Assembly: GCA_964520885.1 (NCBI GenBank) | Contig: CAZFQD010000086.1 | Span: forward strand, 1-9,584 | Reading direction: 5' to 3' | Length of the DNA stretch: 9,584 nucleotides | From: CAZFQD01 sp964520885 | GTDB lineage: Bacteria > Bacillota > Clostridia > Oscillospirales > SIG519 | In this document: positions 1-6,435 of the stretch, piece by piece | Layout of the letters: each line of letters begins with the position of its first letter | How positions within the stretch are numbered: position 1 is the stretch's first letter | Position numbers and translations under genes: made by a program | The notes under the pieces: model-generated | The model's input: only the letters and a program-made list of their open reading frames with translations | Database searches by the model: none | Told to the model about the DNA's origin: nothing

Positions 1-1
1 T

Positions 2-223
2 CACATGATCATTTTAATTACGCTTGATGAGAACGGGCGAACACAGTTCGCCCCTACATTGTCGAGGATTATCAAACAATTTAAAGGTTCAATAACCAAA
101 CAGATTGGGATTTCCATATGGCAAAAATCATTTAATGACAGAATTATTCGAAATGAAAGGGATTATCAAGAGGTTTGGAAATACATTGACACAAACCATC
201 TTAAATGGTGCAATATGGAATAG
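2..223 (+). CDS. REP-associated tyrosine transposase (RAYT, Y1/IS200-like), C-terminal part
   Basis: This is the 3' end of a gene that begins left of the window. The reading frame is open to the first base, and the codon at 2-4 is His, followed by MIILIT. This fits the second His of the metal-binding HxH motif (PNHxHMII) of Y1 transposases. The remainder follows the RAYT pattern: GRTQFAPTLSRIIKQFKG, then KQIG.SIWQKSFNDRIIRNE, then RDYQEVWKYIDTN.LKW. The Tyr in RDYQEVW or the one in WKYI is a plausible catalytic or near-catalytic residue; I cannot tell which. Family members nick and join single-stranded DNA and are thought to mobilise REP palindromes. The protein ends at a TAG soon after LKW, perhaps a few residues short of the usual end. 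The ATG at 5 is an internal Met, not a start. The identification is from remembered family sequence and is fairly secure. Confidence 0.8.
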   Translation, partial: HMIILITLDENGRTQFAPTLSRIIKQFKGSITKQIGISIWQKSFNDRIIRNERDYQEVWKYIDTNHLKWCNME

Positions 224-329
224 TATAATCATAATTTGGTGACAGAACGGATTGGATGTTTTTCGGATTTTCCGAGGTTGAGAGAGTAGGTTAGATGACT
301 GGAAAATGATTCGTTTTTAAAGCTGAGAA

Positions 330-357
330 TTGATACATTATTTTGAGGTGCTAATAT
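330..357 (+). promoter_or_regulatory. Candidate sigma-A promoter of the caspase-like gene
   Basis: TTGATA (330-335) and TAATAT (352-357) are separated by 16 bp and would start transcription near 364, about 20 nt before the gene. The -35 matches consensus at five of six positions, the -10 at four of six. A TATAAT at 224-229 lacks a good -35. Since the whole sequence is AT-rich, chance matches are common and this is only a candidate. Confidence 0.3.
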
Positions 358-384
358 CACAGTTTTGGGAGGGATGATGGTCAA

Positions 385-1905
385 ATGGGGGTAATTAAAG
401 CTCTTTTAGTAGGGGTTTGCGAATATACGGCGTTAGGATGTGACCCATTGCCTTTGTGCAAAAACGACATATATGCCTTAAGGACTGCACTTATCAATGG
501 TTTAAATGTTAATACGGAAAACATATTATTGTGCGGTGAAACAGGAAATGTTACATCATCGGAATTAATTTTATTCATTAATACTATTCTTTCTAATGCA
601 ACAAATGAGGATACTTTTATATTTTATTTTTCGGGTCATGGTAGGAAAAACTGTTTGGCATTAAGTGATGGAATAATAGAATTACAGGATTTAATTAGTA
701 CAATTGAAAAAGTAAATACCAAAAACAAAATTATTATATTAGATAGTTGTCATGCAGGGAGTTTTTCTATAAAAGGTATTCCTCAAATAGATATTACTGA
801 AACTGTAGAGGGTTTTGCAGGACACGGATATGCTGTCCTAGCTTCATGTGGAGCGGAGGAAACATCGGGTTTTAATGATGACAGGCAAATTAGTTTATAT
901 ACAAATTTTGTATGTGACGCACTAACATCTAGCTTCTTAATCAGAAAAGGAAAAAAATCCCTTGAAGCTATAAACGAAGCAATTTTTCGCTTTGCGGAAA
1001 TATGTAATAGTAAAAGCAAATACAACATTCAGCAACCTATTTTTCGTGCTAATGTTGGTGGTACAATATTCTTTGATATCGAGGAGTACAACCCTTATAA
1101 AGTTGCTAAAATTTACGAGGAATCCAATAATTATATTATATATGCCGTTGAGCCATTTCATCATAGCATGGCAAAACGATTAGTTGTAAAAGTAATTTTA
1201 CGTTATCAAAGTTCTATGGAGCAGATTGCAGATACTGCTTTAGAAATCCAAAAGAAAGTTCTTTACTACGAAGTGCATCAAAACGAAATAGCAGAAGCAC
1301 ATCACAAAGGCAAAGCTGCAAATATTATATGGTGCTATTTTGGATATGACGAGGAAGATATGATAGATGGTAATTTCATATGTCACACAACATGGGTTGA
1401 TGATTTGCAGGATAATAATTGGTGGTATCGTTCCACTAAGAACACAGAGTTTATAAATGGAGTACATATTGATGTGAATAGCTCTTATGAAATGATTAAA
1501 GAGTTAAGAGATAATACTATAAGCAAAGATGAATTAATTCGAGTAACAAGAGAGTATAGTTCCAAAATAATTTCGGCAGCAGAACAATATATAAAAGTTT
1601 ATAGGGAATACTTAAACAACACTTTAACTGAAGAACAACTTATCGACATTGTCACACCTCTCAATAATGAAATATCCTTATGGTTTTTTAAGCAAACCAA
1701 CTTGCCAATACCACTTAAAGAATTAGATGATTGGTCTCATATTCACACGAAAATTGCCTGTACCATACATGATTTTTCGCTTTTTTATGACAGAAAAAAT
1801 CTAAATACTTGGCCTTCTGAAAATCGAAAAAGGTTAATGTCAGATGCTATAAAAAGATATGAAACTGAATTAGAGGAATTGAAAGCTATTGAAAGAACAA
1901 TATGA
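385..1905 (+). CDS. Caspase-like (peptidase C14 / metacaspase-fold) protein with unassigned C-terminal region
   Basis: This 506-residue protein has an N-terminal caspase-fold cysteine protease domain, about residues 1-230. The opening KALLVGVCEY strand leads to FYFSGHGR, with catalytic His85 in SGHG, and then to IIILDSCHAGS, with catalytic Cys122 following Asp120. A later GYAVLASCGAEETSGF segment is also typical of the fold. Both catalytic motifs are intact, so the protease is probably active. Residues 231-506 resemble nothing I can name: they are mixed, soluble, Trp- and Tyr-rich around 316-350, and helical and charged toward the end, with no membrane segments or TPR pattern. This half may sense a trigger or bind a partner. 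The start is ATG 385 with GGGAGGG (367-373) 11 nt upstream; nearby ATGs at 374 and 377 are out of frame. Bacterial caspase-like proteins are often effectors in anti-phage systems, and the nearby HNH gene fits that, but the function here is inferred. Confidence 0.85.
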   Translation: MGVIKALLVGVCEYTALGCDPLPLCKNDIYALRTALINGLNVNTENILLCGETGNVTSSELILFINTILSNATNEDTFIFYFSGHGRKNCLALSDGIIELQDLISTIEKVNTKNKIIILDSCHAGSFSIKGIPQIDITETVEGFAGHGYAVLASCGAEETSGFNDDRQISLYTNFVCDALTSSFLIRKGKKSLEAINEAIFRFAEICNSKSKYNIQQPIFRANVGGTIFFDIEEYNPYKVAKIYEESNNYIIYAVEPFHHSMAKRLVVKVILRYQSSMEQIADTALEIQKKVLYYEVHQNEIAEAHHKGKAANIIWCYFGYDEEDMIDGNFICHTTWVDDLQDNNWWYRSTKNTEFINGVHIDVNSSYEMIKELRDNTISKDELIRVTREYSSKIISAAEQYIKVYREYLNNTLTEEQLIDIVTPLNNEISLWFFKQTNLPIPLKELDDWSHIHTKIACTIHDFSLFYDRKNLNTWPSENRKRLMSDAIKRYETELEELKAIERTI

Positions 1906-2011
1906 AAAATATGACGGGATGTTATTTGGTAATGGACTTTTAATAAATTTGATTACACAATTACAGCCACTAATTAAGTCAGACAAACATTATTTGCTCA
2001 ATATTATATAG
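1889..2011 (+). pseudogene. Short GNG-motif reading frame, possible remnant of a SIR2-like gene
   Basis: Starting at TTG 1889, 17 nt inside the caspase gene's end, a 40-codon frame reads MKEQYEKYDGMLFGNGLLIN, then LITQLQPLIKSDKHYLLNII, and stops at TAG 2009. An AGAGGA at 1872-1877 lies 11 nt upstream of the TTG. The MLFGNGL(x)IN stretch resembles the nucleotide-binding start of SIR2-like or related defence proteins (GNG-[FL]-[ST]-[IL]). The composition looks coding, and an overlap with the preceding gene is normal for a co-translated operon member. A real protein of that family would be hundreds of residues long, so this is either the leftover of a deletion or a frame broken at the TA repeat near 2003-2010. 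Family assignment is tentative. Confidence 0.4.
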
Positions 2012-2049
2012 CACATGATGCAAATATTGAATATTGGTTAGGAGTAGAT

Positions 2050-2655
2050 TTGTTTAAAGTAGACACATGTGGAGTGCGTGATATTGATGGAAAGTGTAGG
2101 AAGTTAAATATGAGAAAGCAAAAGAATTTTCAAACAATAAGAGAATATTTATATTGGATATATTCAAATTTGGCATTAGCACATGTTGCATTAAAAAATG
2201 GTCATAATGAATATGAGCGAACAGACTTTATGATTAGAGCAAAATTGTATAAAGGATTATGCGATGGTAAAATGTCAATTGCATCTCTCTATGATGATGA
2301 GAAACAAAAACTCAACACAAGCGTGTGTTGTTATTGTGGCACGCAAGGAACATTAACACTTGACCATCTTATTCCCAGAAAAGCAGACGGTAGCGATTCG
2401 GGAGATAATATCGTATATGCTTGCAAGAAGTGTAATTCCTCAAAATGCGACACTGATTTAATTGAATGGAAGTTGAATAAACAGGATTTTCCTCCTATAT
2501 TGACTTTGCGTAGATATCTGAAGATAGCAATTGCTTATTGTGAACAGTATAATTATATTGACAGACCGTTTTGTGATTTACCACAACTTAACTTGCCATT
2601 TAAAATAGATTTATTGCCCTACGACTTTCCAGCACCATCTAATTTGAAATTGTAA
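2050..2655 (+). CDS. HNH endonuclease
   Basis: The product, 201 residues from TTG 2050, has a central HNH nuclease domain. CCYC supplies the first zinc pair (Cys93, Cys96). LTLDHLIPR follows with Asp105-His106, then SGDNIVYACKKCNSSK with Asn120, the second zinc pair Cys125/Cys128, Asn129 and Lys132. His106 would be the general base of the beta-beta-alpha-metal site, so the enzyme appears competent to cut DNA or RNA. Residues 25-90 are helical and unassigned; the C-terminal 50 residues are Pro- and Leu-rich. Two starts are credible: TTG 2050 has AGGAG (2040-2044) 5 nt upstream, and ATG 2110 has AGGAAG (2097-2102) 7 nt upstream and would give 181 residues. The frame is open back to 1978, so an N-terminal extension may once have existed. 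It lies 144 nt after the caspase-like gene, in the same direction, and is probably part of the same module. It could instead be an unrelated homing-type HNH. Confidence 0.85.
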   Translation: MFKVDTCGVRDIDGKCRKLNMRKQKNFQTIREYLYWIYSNLALAHVALKNGHNEYERTDFMIRAKLYKGLCDGKMSIASLYDDEKQKLNTSVCCYCGTQGTLTLDHLIPRKADGSDSGDNIVYACKKCNSSKCDTDLIEWKLNKQDFPPILTLRRYLKIAIAYCEQYNYIDRPFCDLPQLNLPFKIDLLPYDFPAPSNLKL

Positions 2656-2738
2656 GAGAAGCTGGCGACTTATATACAAAAACCAATATACTCAACAAAT
2701 GAGATTTTGCATGTGGATATGTTTCCGAGGACAGCACA

Positions 2739-2771
2739 TGTTGAATGTGTAACGGTGTGACACATTCAACA
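2739..2771. repeat. Perfect 12-bp inverted repeat, possible terminator or operator
   Basis: TGTTGAATGTGT (2739-2750) is the exact reverse complement of ACACATTCAACA (2760-2771), with a 9-nt spacer. It lies 83 nt after the HNH gene and upstream of the ABC promoter. As RNA it would form a stable hairpin that could end the upstream transcript, but only A-rich sequence follows and no U-run, so it is not a classical intrinsic terminator. A second, weaker dyad, CATGTG (2710-2715) with CACATG (2735-2740), overlaps its left arm by two bases. It could equally be a protein-binding site. The rest of the 2656-2949 gap holds the promoter and leader listed separately. Confidence 0.55.
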
Positions 2772-2803
2772 GCGAAAAAAATGAAAACAAAAGCGATTTT
2801 TAA

Positions 2804-2832
2804 TTGAAAAAAACTATTCACAGTGATATAAT
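2804..2832 (+). promoter_or_regulatory. Sigma-A promoter of the ABC transporter operon (extended -10)
   Basis: TTGAAA (2804-2809) and TATAAT (2827-2832) are separated by exactly 17 bp, and TGA immediately before the -10 makes an extended -10 element. Transcription should start near 2839, leaving a leader of about 110 nt before the ATP-binding gene. This is one of the best promoter matches in the window and implies that the ABC genes are transcribed independently of the caspase/HNH genes. Confidence 0.7.
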
Positions 2833-2860
2833 GTTATTAATATATTAGATTTGAGATTTT

Positions 2861-2882
2861 TTGGTAGCATATAAACTATCAA
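2861..2882 (+). promoter_or_regulatory. Small hairpin in the ABC operon leader
   Basis: TTGGTAG (2861-2867) pairs with CTATCAA (2876-2882) through seven base pairs including one G-U, around an 8-nt loop. It lies about 22 nt after the expected transcription start. It could be a 5'-stabilising stem or a repressor site; in AT-rich sequence it could also be chance. Confidence 0.25.
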
Positions 2883-2949
2883 GGTAATAGTGATGAAAAT
2901 TTTACAATAGATTAGTTGTGAAAAGCAAATTACTTTTGGAGGTAATTAA

Positions 2950-3822
2950 ATGAATGTTATACAGATTAATAATTTAACCAAGTATTACGGTAAATCAAGA
3001 GGAATTAAAGATGTTAGTTTTGAAGTAAAAGAGGGAGAAATTTTTGGGTTTATTGGGCCAAATGGTTCTGGTAAGTCAACAACAATTAGAACTTTATTGT
3101 CGCTTATTTTTCCAACAAGTGGCAGTGCTACAATTTTCGGCAAGGACTGTATTGAGCATGGACCTGAAATTCGCAGAGAAATAGGATATTTGCCTTCGGA
3201 AGTCTTTTATTATGATAAAATGAAGGTAATAGATTTATTAAAGTATTCAGCGAGTTTTTTCAAAAAGGATTGCACAAAACGAATGAATGAACTTGCAGAA
3301 ATAATGGAATTAGATTTAAAACGAAGGATAGAAGATTTATCCTATGGAAATAAAAAGAAGGTTGGTATAGTGCAAGGTTTGTTACACCAACCCAAACTCA
3401 TTATGCTTGACGAACCAACAAGTGGTTTAGACCCACTTATGCAAAAAAAATTCTTTAATATTATTTCAGAAGAAAATAAAAAAGGAGCTACTGTATTTTT
3501 CTCATCTCATATTTTGGCAGAAGTTCAAGAGCTTTGTAGCCGTGTTGCCATTATTAAAGATGGTTCAATTATGAAAGTTGAGGAAATAAAATCACTTAGA
3601 GAAAATAATTATAAGAAAATTACTGTTAGAGGCGAAGGAATAACAGAAAATAAATTTAACATTGATGGCATTACTGAAAAAAAGATGGAAAATGATGAAC
3701 TTCGTTTCTTTTATAATGGTAATATTAATAATATTACTAAAGCAATTAGTTCTGAAACTGTAAAAGATGTGCTTATTGAAGAACCTTCTTTGGAAGAAAT
3801 CTTTATGCATTACTATAATTAG
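2950..3822 (+). CDS. ABC transporter ATP-binding protein (ABC-2 exporter type)
   Basis: The ATPase subunit has 290 residues and energises the two membrane proteins that follow. Walker A is GPNGSGKST (36-44) and Walker B LIMLDEP (150-156), with Glu155 the likely catalytic base. The D-loop is SGLD (158-161) and the switch His187 lies in SSHIL. The signature is LSYGNKKKV (130-138) rather than LSGGQ, and the Q-loop position reads GYLPSEV, with Ser83 where many relatives have Gln. Both variants are familiar in the Bcr/Ytr/Nat-like branch and do not imply loss of activity. Residues from about 220 form an accessory domain ending in EEPSLEEIFMHYY, typical of drug or peptide exporter ATPases. The start ATG 2950 is supported by GGAGG (2938-2942) 7 nt upstream. 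Substrate unknown; antibiotic or peptide extrusion and sodium export are family possibilities. Confidence 0.93.
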   Translation: MNVIQINNLTKYYGKSRGIKDVSFEVKEGEIFGFIGPNGSGKSTTIRTLLSLIFPTSGSATIFGKDCIEHGPEIRREIGYLPSEVFYYDKMKVIDLLKYSASFFKKDCTKRMNELAEIMELDLKRRIEDLSYGNKKKVGIVQGLLHQPKLIMLDEPTSGLDPLMQKKFFNIISEENKKGATVFFSSHILAEVQELCSRVAIIKDGSIMKVEEIKSLRENNYKKITVRGEGITENKFNIDGITEKKMENDELRFFYNGNINNITKAISSETVKDVLIEEPSLEEIFMHYYN

Positions 3823-3835
3823 GTTAGGTGAAAAT

Positions 3836-4639
3836 ATGAACATTTTTATTTACGAATTTAAAATGTATGTGAAATCAGTTTTAGCATGGTCAATTTCAAT
3901 TATGGCATTATTGACTATGTTTATGGCTTTTTACCCGACTTTTGGTTCGGATGTAGCTATAATGGATAAGATTTTAGAAAACTATCCAAAAGAATTATTA
4001 AAAATTATGGGAATGAATACCGGTATGTCTTTATCATCTGTTTTAGGCTATTTTGTATTTGTCTTTGTGTTTATTCAGTTATGTATTGCTATTCAAGCAT
4101 CAAACTATGGTTTTAGTTTTTTATCAGTTGAGGAAAGAGAATTAACAGCAGACTTTTTAATGAGCAAGCCGGTATCAAGAAGCAAAATTTTAGTTTCAAA
4201 ATTTTTGGCGGCTCTTTTAGCTTTGACAATTACTAATGCAGTATTGTGGATAACAAGTTTTACTACTATTGCAATTTTTAGTGAAGGAAAAGACTATAAT
4301 ATTAATAATTTAATACTACTGTTATTAACTATTGGAGTATTTCAATTATTCTTTATGAGTATTGGTATGATTATATCTGTTTCGGTTAAAAAAATTCGCA
4401 GTGTGCTTAGCTTTTCAATGGCACTATCATTTGGCTTGTATATTTTAAATGCACTACGAAATATTTTTGGTGGAGAATTACTTGGAATTTTAACCCCTTT
4501 TTATCACTTTGAACCGGGTTATATTCTTGAAAAAGGTCAATATAATTTACCTTTGGTATTCATTAGTATAGGCATTATTATAATTTCAATTGTAGCAACT
4601 TATATTTTATATCTAAAGAGAAATATTCATACTTTATAG
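3836..4639 (+). CDS. ABC transporter permease 1 (ABC-2 type)
   Basis: This 267-residue membrane protein has about six hydrophobic segments, near residues 14-33, 67-88, 117-148, 158-182, 189-206 and 238-260. A large soluble loop lies between the first two. The cytoplasmic stretch SVEERELTADFLMSKPVSRS (97-116), followed by KILVSKFLAA, is the conserved region of ABC-2 exporters that probably contacts the ATPase. ATG 3836 is chosen because AGGTG (3826-3830) lies 5 nt upstream and it falls 13 nt after the ATPase stop. The in-frame ATG at 3767 would overlap the ATPase gene and add a non-conserved charged leader, so it is rejected. The protein is clearly paralogous to the next gene product, suggesting a heterodimeric channel in the cytoplasmic membrane. 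Confidence 0.88.
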   Translation: MNIFIYEFKMYVKSVLAWSISIMALLTMFMAFYPTFGSDVAIMDKILENYPKELLKIMGMNTGMSLSSVLGYFVFVFVFIQLCIAIQASNYGFSFLSVEERELTADFLMSKPVSRSKILVSKFLAALLALTITNAVLWITSFTTIAIFSEGKDYNINNLILLLLTIGVFQLFFMSIGMIISVSVKKIRSVLSFSMALSFGLYILNALRNIFGGELLGILTPFYHFEPGYILEKGQYNLPLVFISIGIIIISIVATYILYLKRNIHTL

Positions 4640-4648
4640 GAGGTATTA

Positions 4649-5443
4649 ATGAATATTATTAAAAGAGAATTAAGAGCAAATATGAAATCTCTCATCATTT
4701 GGAGTTCAATTATTGTAGTTTTTGTGGTAATGATGATGTATGAGTTTTCTGCTTATTATAATAACCCTGAAATGTCCGCAGTGCTTGATTCAATGCCAAA
4801 AGCACTGCTTGACGCATTTTCAATGGGCAGTGCAAACCTTACAACAGTAAGTGGATATTTAAGCATAGCCGCCGTTTATTTTAGTTTAATGCTTGGGATA
4901 TTTGCAGTTTTACTTGGAAGTTCTATTATTTCAAAAGAAGAAAGAGATAAGACAGTTGAATTTTTCTTAGCACTACCTATATCAAGACAAAGAATTCTTG
5001 TAAGCAAATTAATAGCCGCCATTATAAATTGTATTATAATAAATATAGTAACGGTTTTAGCGATACTAATAACAACAATTAGGTATGAAAAAATAGCAAA
5101 TTTTAATAAATTTTTCGCTCTTTTAATGTTAGGAATATTTATTATACAAATGATATTTTTAAGCATAGGAATGTTTTTAGCCGCCATAATGAAAAGGTAT
5201 AAAAAATCCGGCACATATTCAATAAGTATTTTGCTTGCCCTTTATTTCTTTTCAATATTTGTTTCATTAAGTGAAAAAATGGAGTTTTTTAAATATATAA
5301 CACCATTTAAATTTTTTGAAGCTCAAAACATACTAAATCAAGGCAAATTAGACGGCACATATTTATTGATATCATTGGGCATTATTGTGTTTGCAATGAT
5401 AGGAACATTTGTATTTTATCCAAAAAGAGATTTGCATATTTAA
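4649..5443 (+). CDS. ABC transporter permease 2 (ABC-2 type)
   Basis: This 264-residue protein has the same layout as permease 1: a first helix at 14-31, a second at 66-91, then four more at about 118-143, 154-180, 188-206 and 237-257. The shared landmark is SKEERDKTVEFFLALPISRQ (95-114) followed by RILVSKLIAA, aligning almost residue for residue with its upstream neighbour. Both proteins also end in a Tyr/Lys-Arg patch (YPKRDLHI here, YLKRNIHTL upstream). They most likely arose by tandem duplication. The ribosome binding site AGGAGG (4638-4643) overlaps the TAG stop of permease 1 and lies 5 nt before ATG 4649, so the two are translationally linked. Its partner ATPase is the first gene of the operon. 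Confidence 0.9.
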   Translation: MNIIKRELRANMKSLIIWSSIIVVFVVMMMYEFSAYYNNPEMSAVLDSMPKALLDAFSMGSANLTTVSGYLSIAAVYFSLMLGIFAVLLGSSIISKEERDKTVEFFLALPISRQRILVSKLIAAIINCIIINIVTVLAILITTIRYEKIANFNKFFALLMLGIFIIQMIFLSIGMFLAAIMKRYKKSGTYSISILLALYFFSIFVSLSEKMEFFKYITPFKFFEAQNILNQGKLDGTYLLISLGIIVFAMIGTFVFYPKRDLHI

Positions 5444-5466
5444 ATAAATTTAATGCGGTGATGATT

Positions 5467-6141
5467 TTGGTTAAACTAAATAACGACTGGGACGAGCTTT
5501 TAAAGAATGAATTTAAAAAAGAATATTACCTTAATTTGCGTAATTTTCTTAAAAAAGAATACAGCACCAAAACAATTTACCCTGATAAAAACTACATTTT
5601 TGAAGCTTTGCGGTTAACACCTTATAAAGATGTTAAGGTGGTAATTTTGGGACAGGACCCATATCACGGTGAAAAACAAGCACACGGGCTTGCGTTTTCT
5701 GTGCAAAAAGATGTTGCAATTCCACCGTCTTTAAAAAATATTTATAAAGAATTGGCAGACGATTTAAACTGTTTTATTCCAAATAACGGCTATTTAGAAT
5801 TATGGGCAAAGCAAGGAGTTTTACTTTTAAATGCATCATTAACGGTAGTTGCAAATAATGCAAATTCGCATAGAAAAAAAGGTTGGGAAAATTTAACCGA
5901 TTACATAATTGAATTACTAAACAAAAAAGAAAATCCCATAGTTTTTTTGCTTTGGGGAAATAATGCAAAAGAAAAAGCACAATTTATAACAAATGAAAAC
6001 CATTTAATTTTATATGCACCGCATCCAAGCCCGCTTTCGGCAAACAGAGGTTTTTTTGGTTGCAAGCACTTTTCAAAAGCAAACAAATTTTTAAATAAAA
6101 CTAATCAAAATGAAATAAATTGGCAAATTTCAAATATATAA
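5467..6141 (+). CDS. ung: Uracil-DNA glycosylase, family 1
   Basis: Ung removes uracil from DNA, starting base-excision repair of deaminated cytosine. All family-1 motifs are present. Numbering from GTG 5458, these are VVILGQDPYHG with catalytic Asp67 and Tyr69 (62-71), GLAFSV (77-82), IPPSLKNIYKEL (88-99), LLLNASLTV with Asn125 (122-130), and the Leu-intercalation loop APHPSPLS with His189 (187-194). The length of about 224 residues matches the family. Three adjacent starts exist: GTG 5458, ATG 5461 and TTG 5467. I choose TTG 5467 because the only Shine-Dalgarno match, GGTGATG (5457-5463), covers the first two and would serve the third, giving MVKLNNDWDELL, the usual start of clostridial Ung. 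The gap to the permease gene is only 23 nt with no clear promoter, so read-through from the ABC operon is likely. I see no terminator just after it. Confidence 0.95.
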   Translation: MVKLNNDWDELLKNEFKKEYYLNLRNFLKKEYSTKTIYPDKNYIFEALRLTPYKDVKVVILGQDPYHGEKQAHGLAFSVQKDVAIPPSLKNIYKELADDLNCFIPNNGYLELWAKQGVLLLNASLTVVANNANSHRKKGWENLTDYIIELLNKKENPIVFLLWGNNAKEKAQFITNENHLILYAPHPSPLSANRGFFGCKHFSKANKFLNKTNQNEINWQISNI

Positions 6142-6213
6142 TTTAAATTCCTTTTCTTTCTTTAAAATTAATTAATTACCTTCAATAATTCAATTTTTAA
6201 GGGAAAAATAATG

Positions 6214-6231
6214 TTGACTAAATTTAGTTAA
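6214..6231. promoter_or_regulatory. Palindrome immediately upstream of the SASP genes
   Basis: TTGACTAAATTTAGTTAA is a near-perfect dyad whose central 12 bases, ACTAAATTTAGT (6217-6228), are exactly symmetric. It abuts the ribosome binding site of the first SASP gene. It could be an operator or a short mRNA stem. I searched for a sigma-G promoter (GMATR, 17-18 bp, CATNHTA) in 6142-6245 and found no convincing match, so the promoter of these genes remains unlocated. Confidence 0.3.
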
Positions 6232-6245
6232 AAGGAGGAATTTCA

Positions 6246-6416
6246 ATGAATGGACAAAAGAGAACTATGTCCGAAAACCTTAAAACTGAAATTTCCAAAA
6301 ATCTTGGGGTTTACGAAAAGGTAAAAAATGAAGGGTGGGGTTCAGTTTCTTCAAAGGATTGTGGCAATATGGTGAAAAAAGCTATTGAAATTGCTAACAG
6401 TAAAGTGGGAAATTAG
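6246..6416 (+). CDS. Small acid-soluble spore protein, alpha/beta type (56 aa)
   Basis: This 56-residue protein begins at ATG 6246, with AAGGAGG (6232-6238) 7 nt upstream. Its core runs MSENLKTEISKNLGVYEKVK (8-27), then NEGWGSVSSKDCGNMVKKAIEIA (28-50). This is the clostridial alpha/beta SASP pattern in which a Trp-Gly-x-Val-Ser-Ser-Arg/Lys block and a final MVKKAIEIA helix replace the GNxGGxMVKxMI of the Bacillus proteins. Such proteins saturate the DNA of the dormant spore and protect it from UV and heat. TEISKNLG (14-21) is the likely GPR germination-protease site. Conserved Gly21, Gly40 and Asn41 are present. It is transcribed with the second SASP gene, 19 nt downstream. Confidence 0.85.
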   Translation: MNGQKRTMSENLKTEISKNLGVYEKVKNEGWGSVSSKDCGNMVKKAIEIANSKVGN

Positions 6417-6435
6417 AGCCGAAAAGGAGAAAAAT

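Noticed and set aside
186..214. TTGACA (186-191) with TGCAAT (209-214) as a promoter for the caspase gene
   Set aside because: It lies inside the transposase coding sequence and the -10 is poor; the pair at 330-357 is closer to the gene, though also uncertain.
5..223. A complete 72-residue protein starting at ATG 5
   Set aside because: The frame is open to the window's first base, and the preceding His codon with MII fits the interior of the transposase HxH motif, so this is a fragment of a longer gene.
263..275. TCGGA/TCCGA hairpin after the transposase as a terminator
   Set aside because: The stem is only 5 bp and no T-run follows on either strand.
3767..3835. A longer N-terminus for permease 1 beginning inside the ATPase gene
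   Set aside because: It overlaps the conserved C-terminus of the ATPase, has no ribosome binding site, and ATG 3836 has one with good spacing.
4876..5214. A 112-codon minus-strand reading frame inside permease 2
   Set aside because: It is antisense to a gene with clear family motifs; open antisense frames are expected in AT-rich membrane-protein genes. The same applies to 8340-8678 and 783-1164 on the minus strand.
6385..6435. A longer N-terminus for the second SASP
   Set aside because: It overlaps the first SASP gene in another frame; the SASP family similarity and the ribosome binding site both point to ATG 6436.
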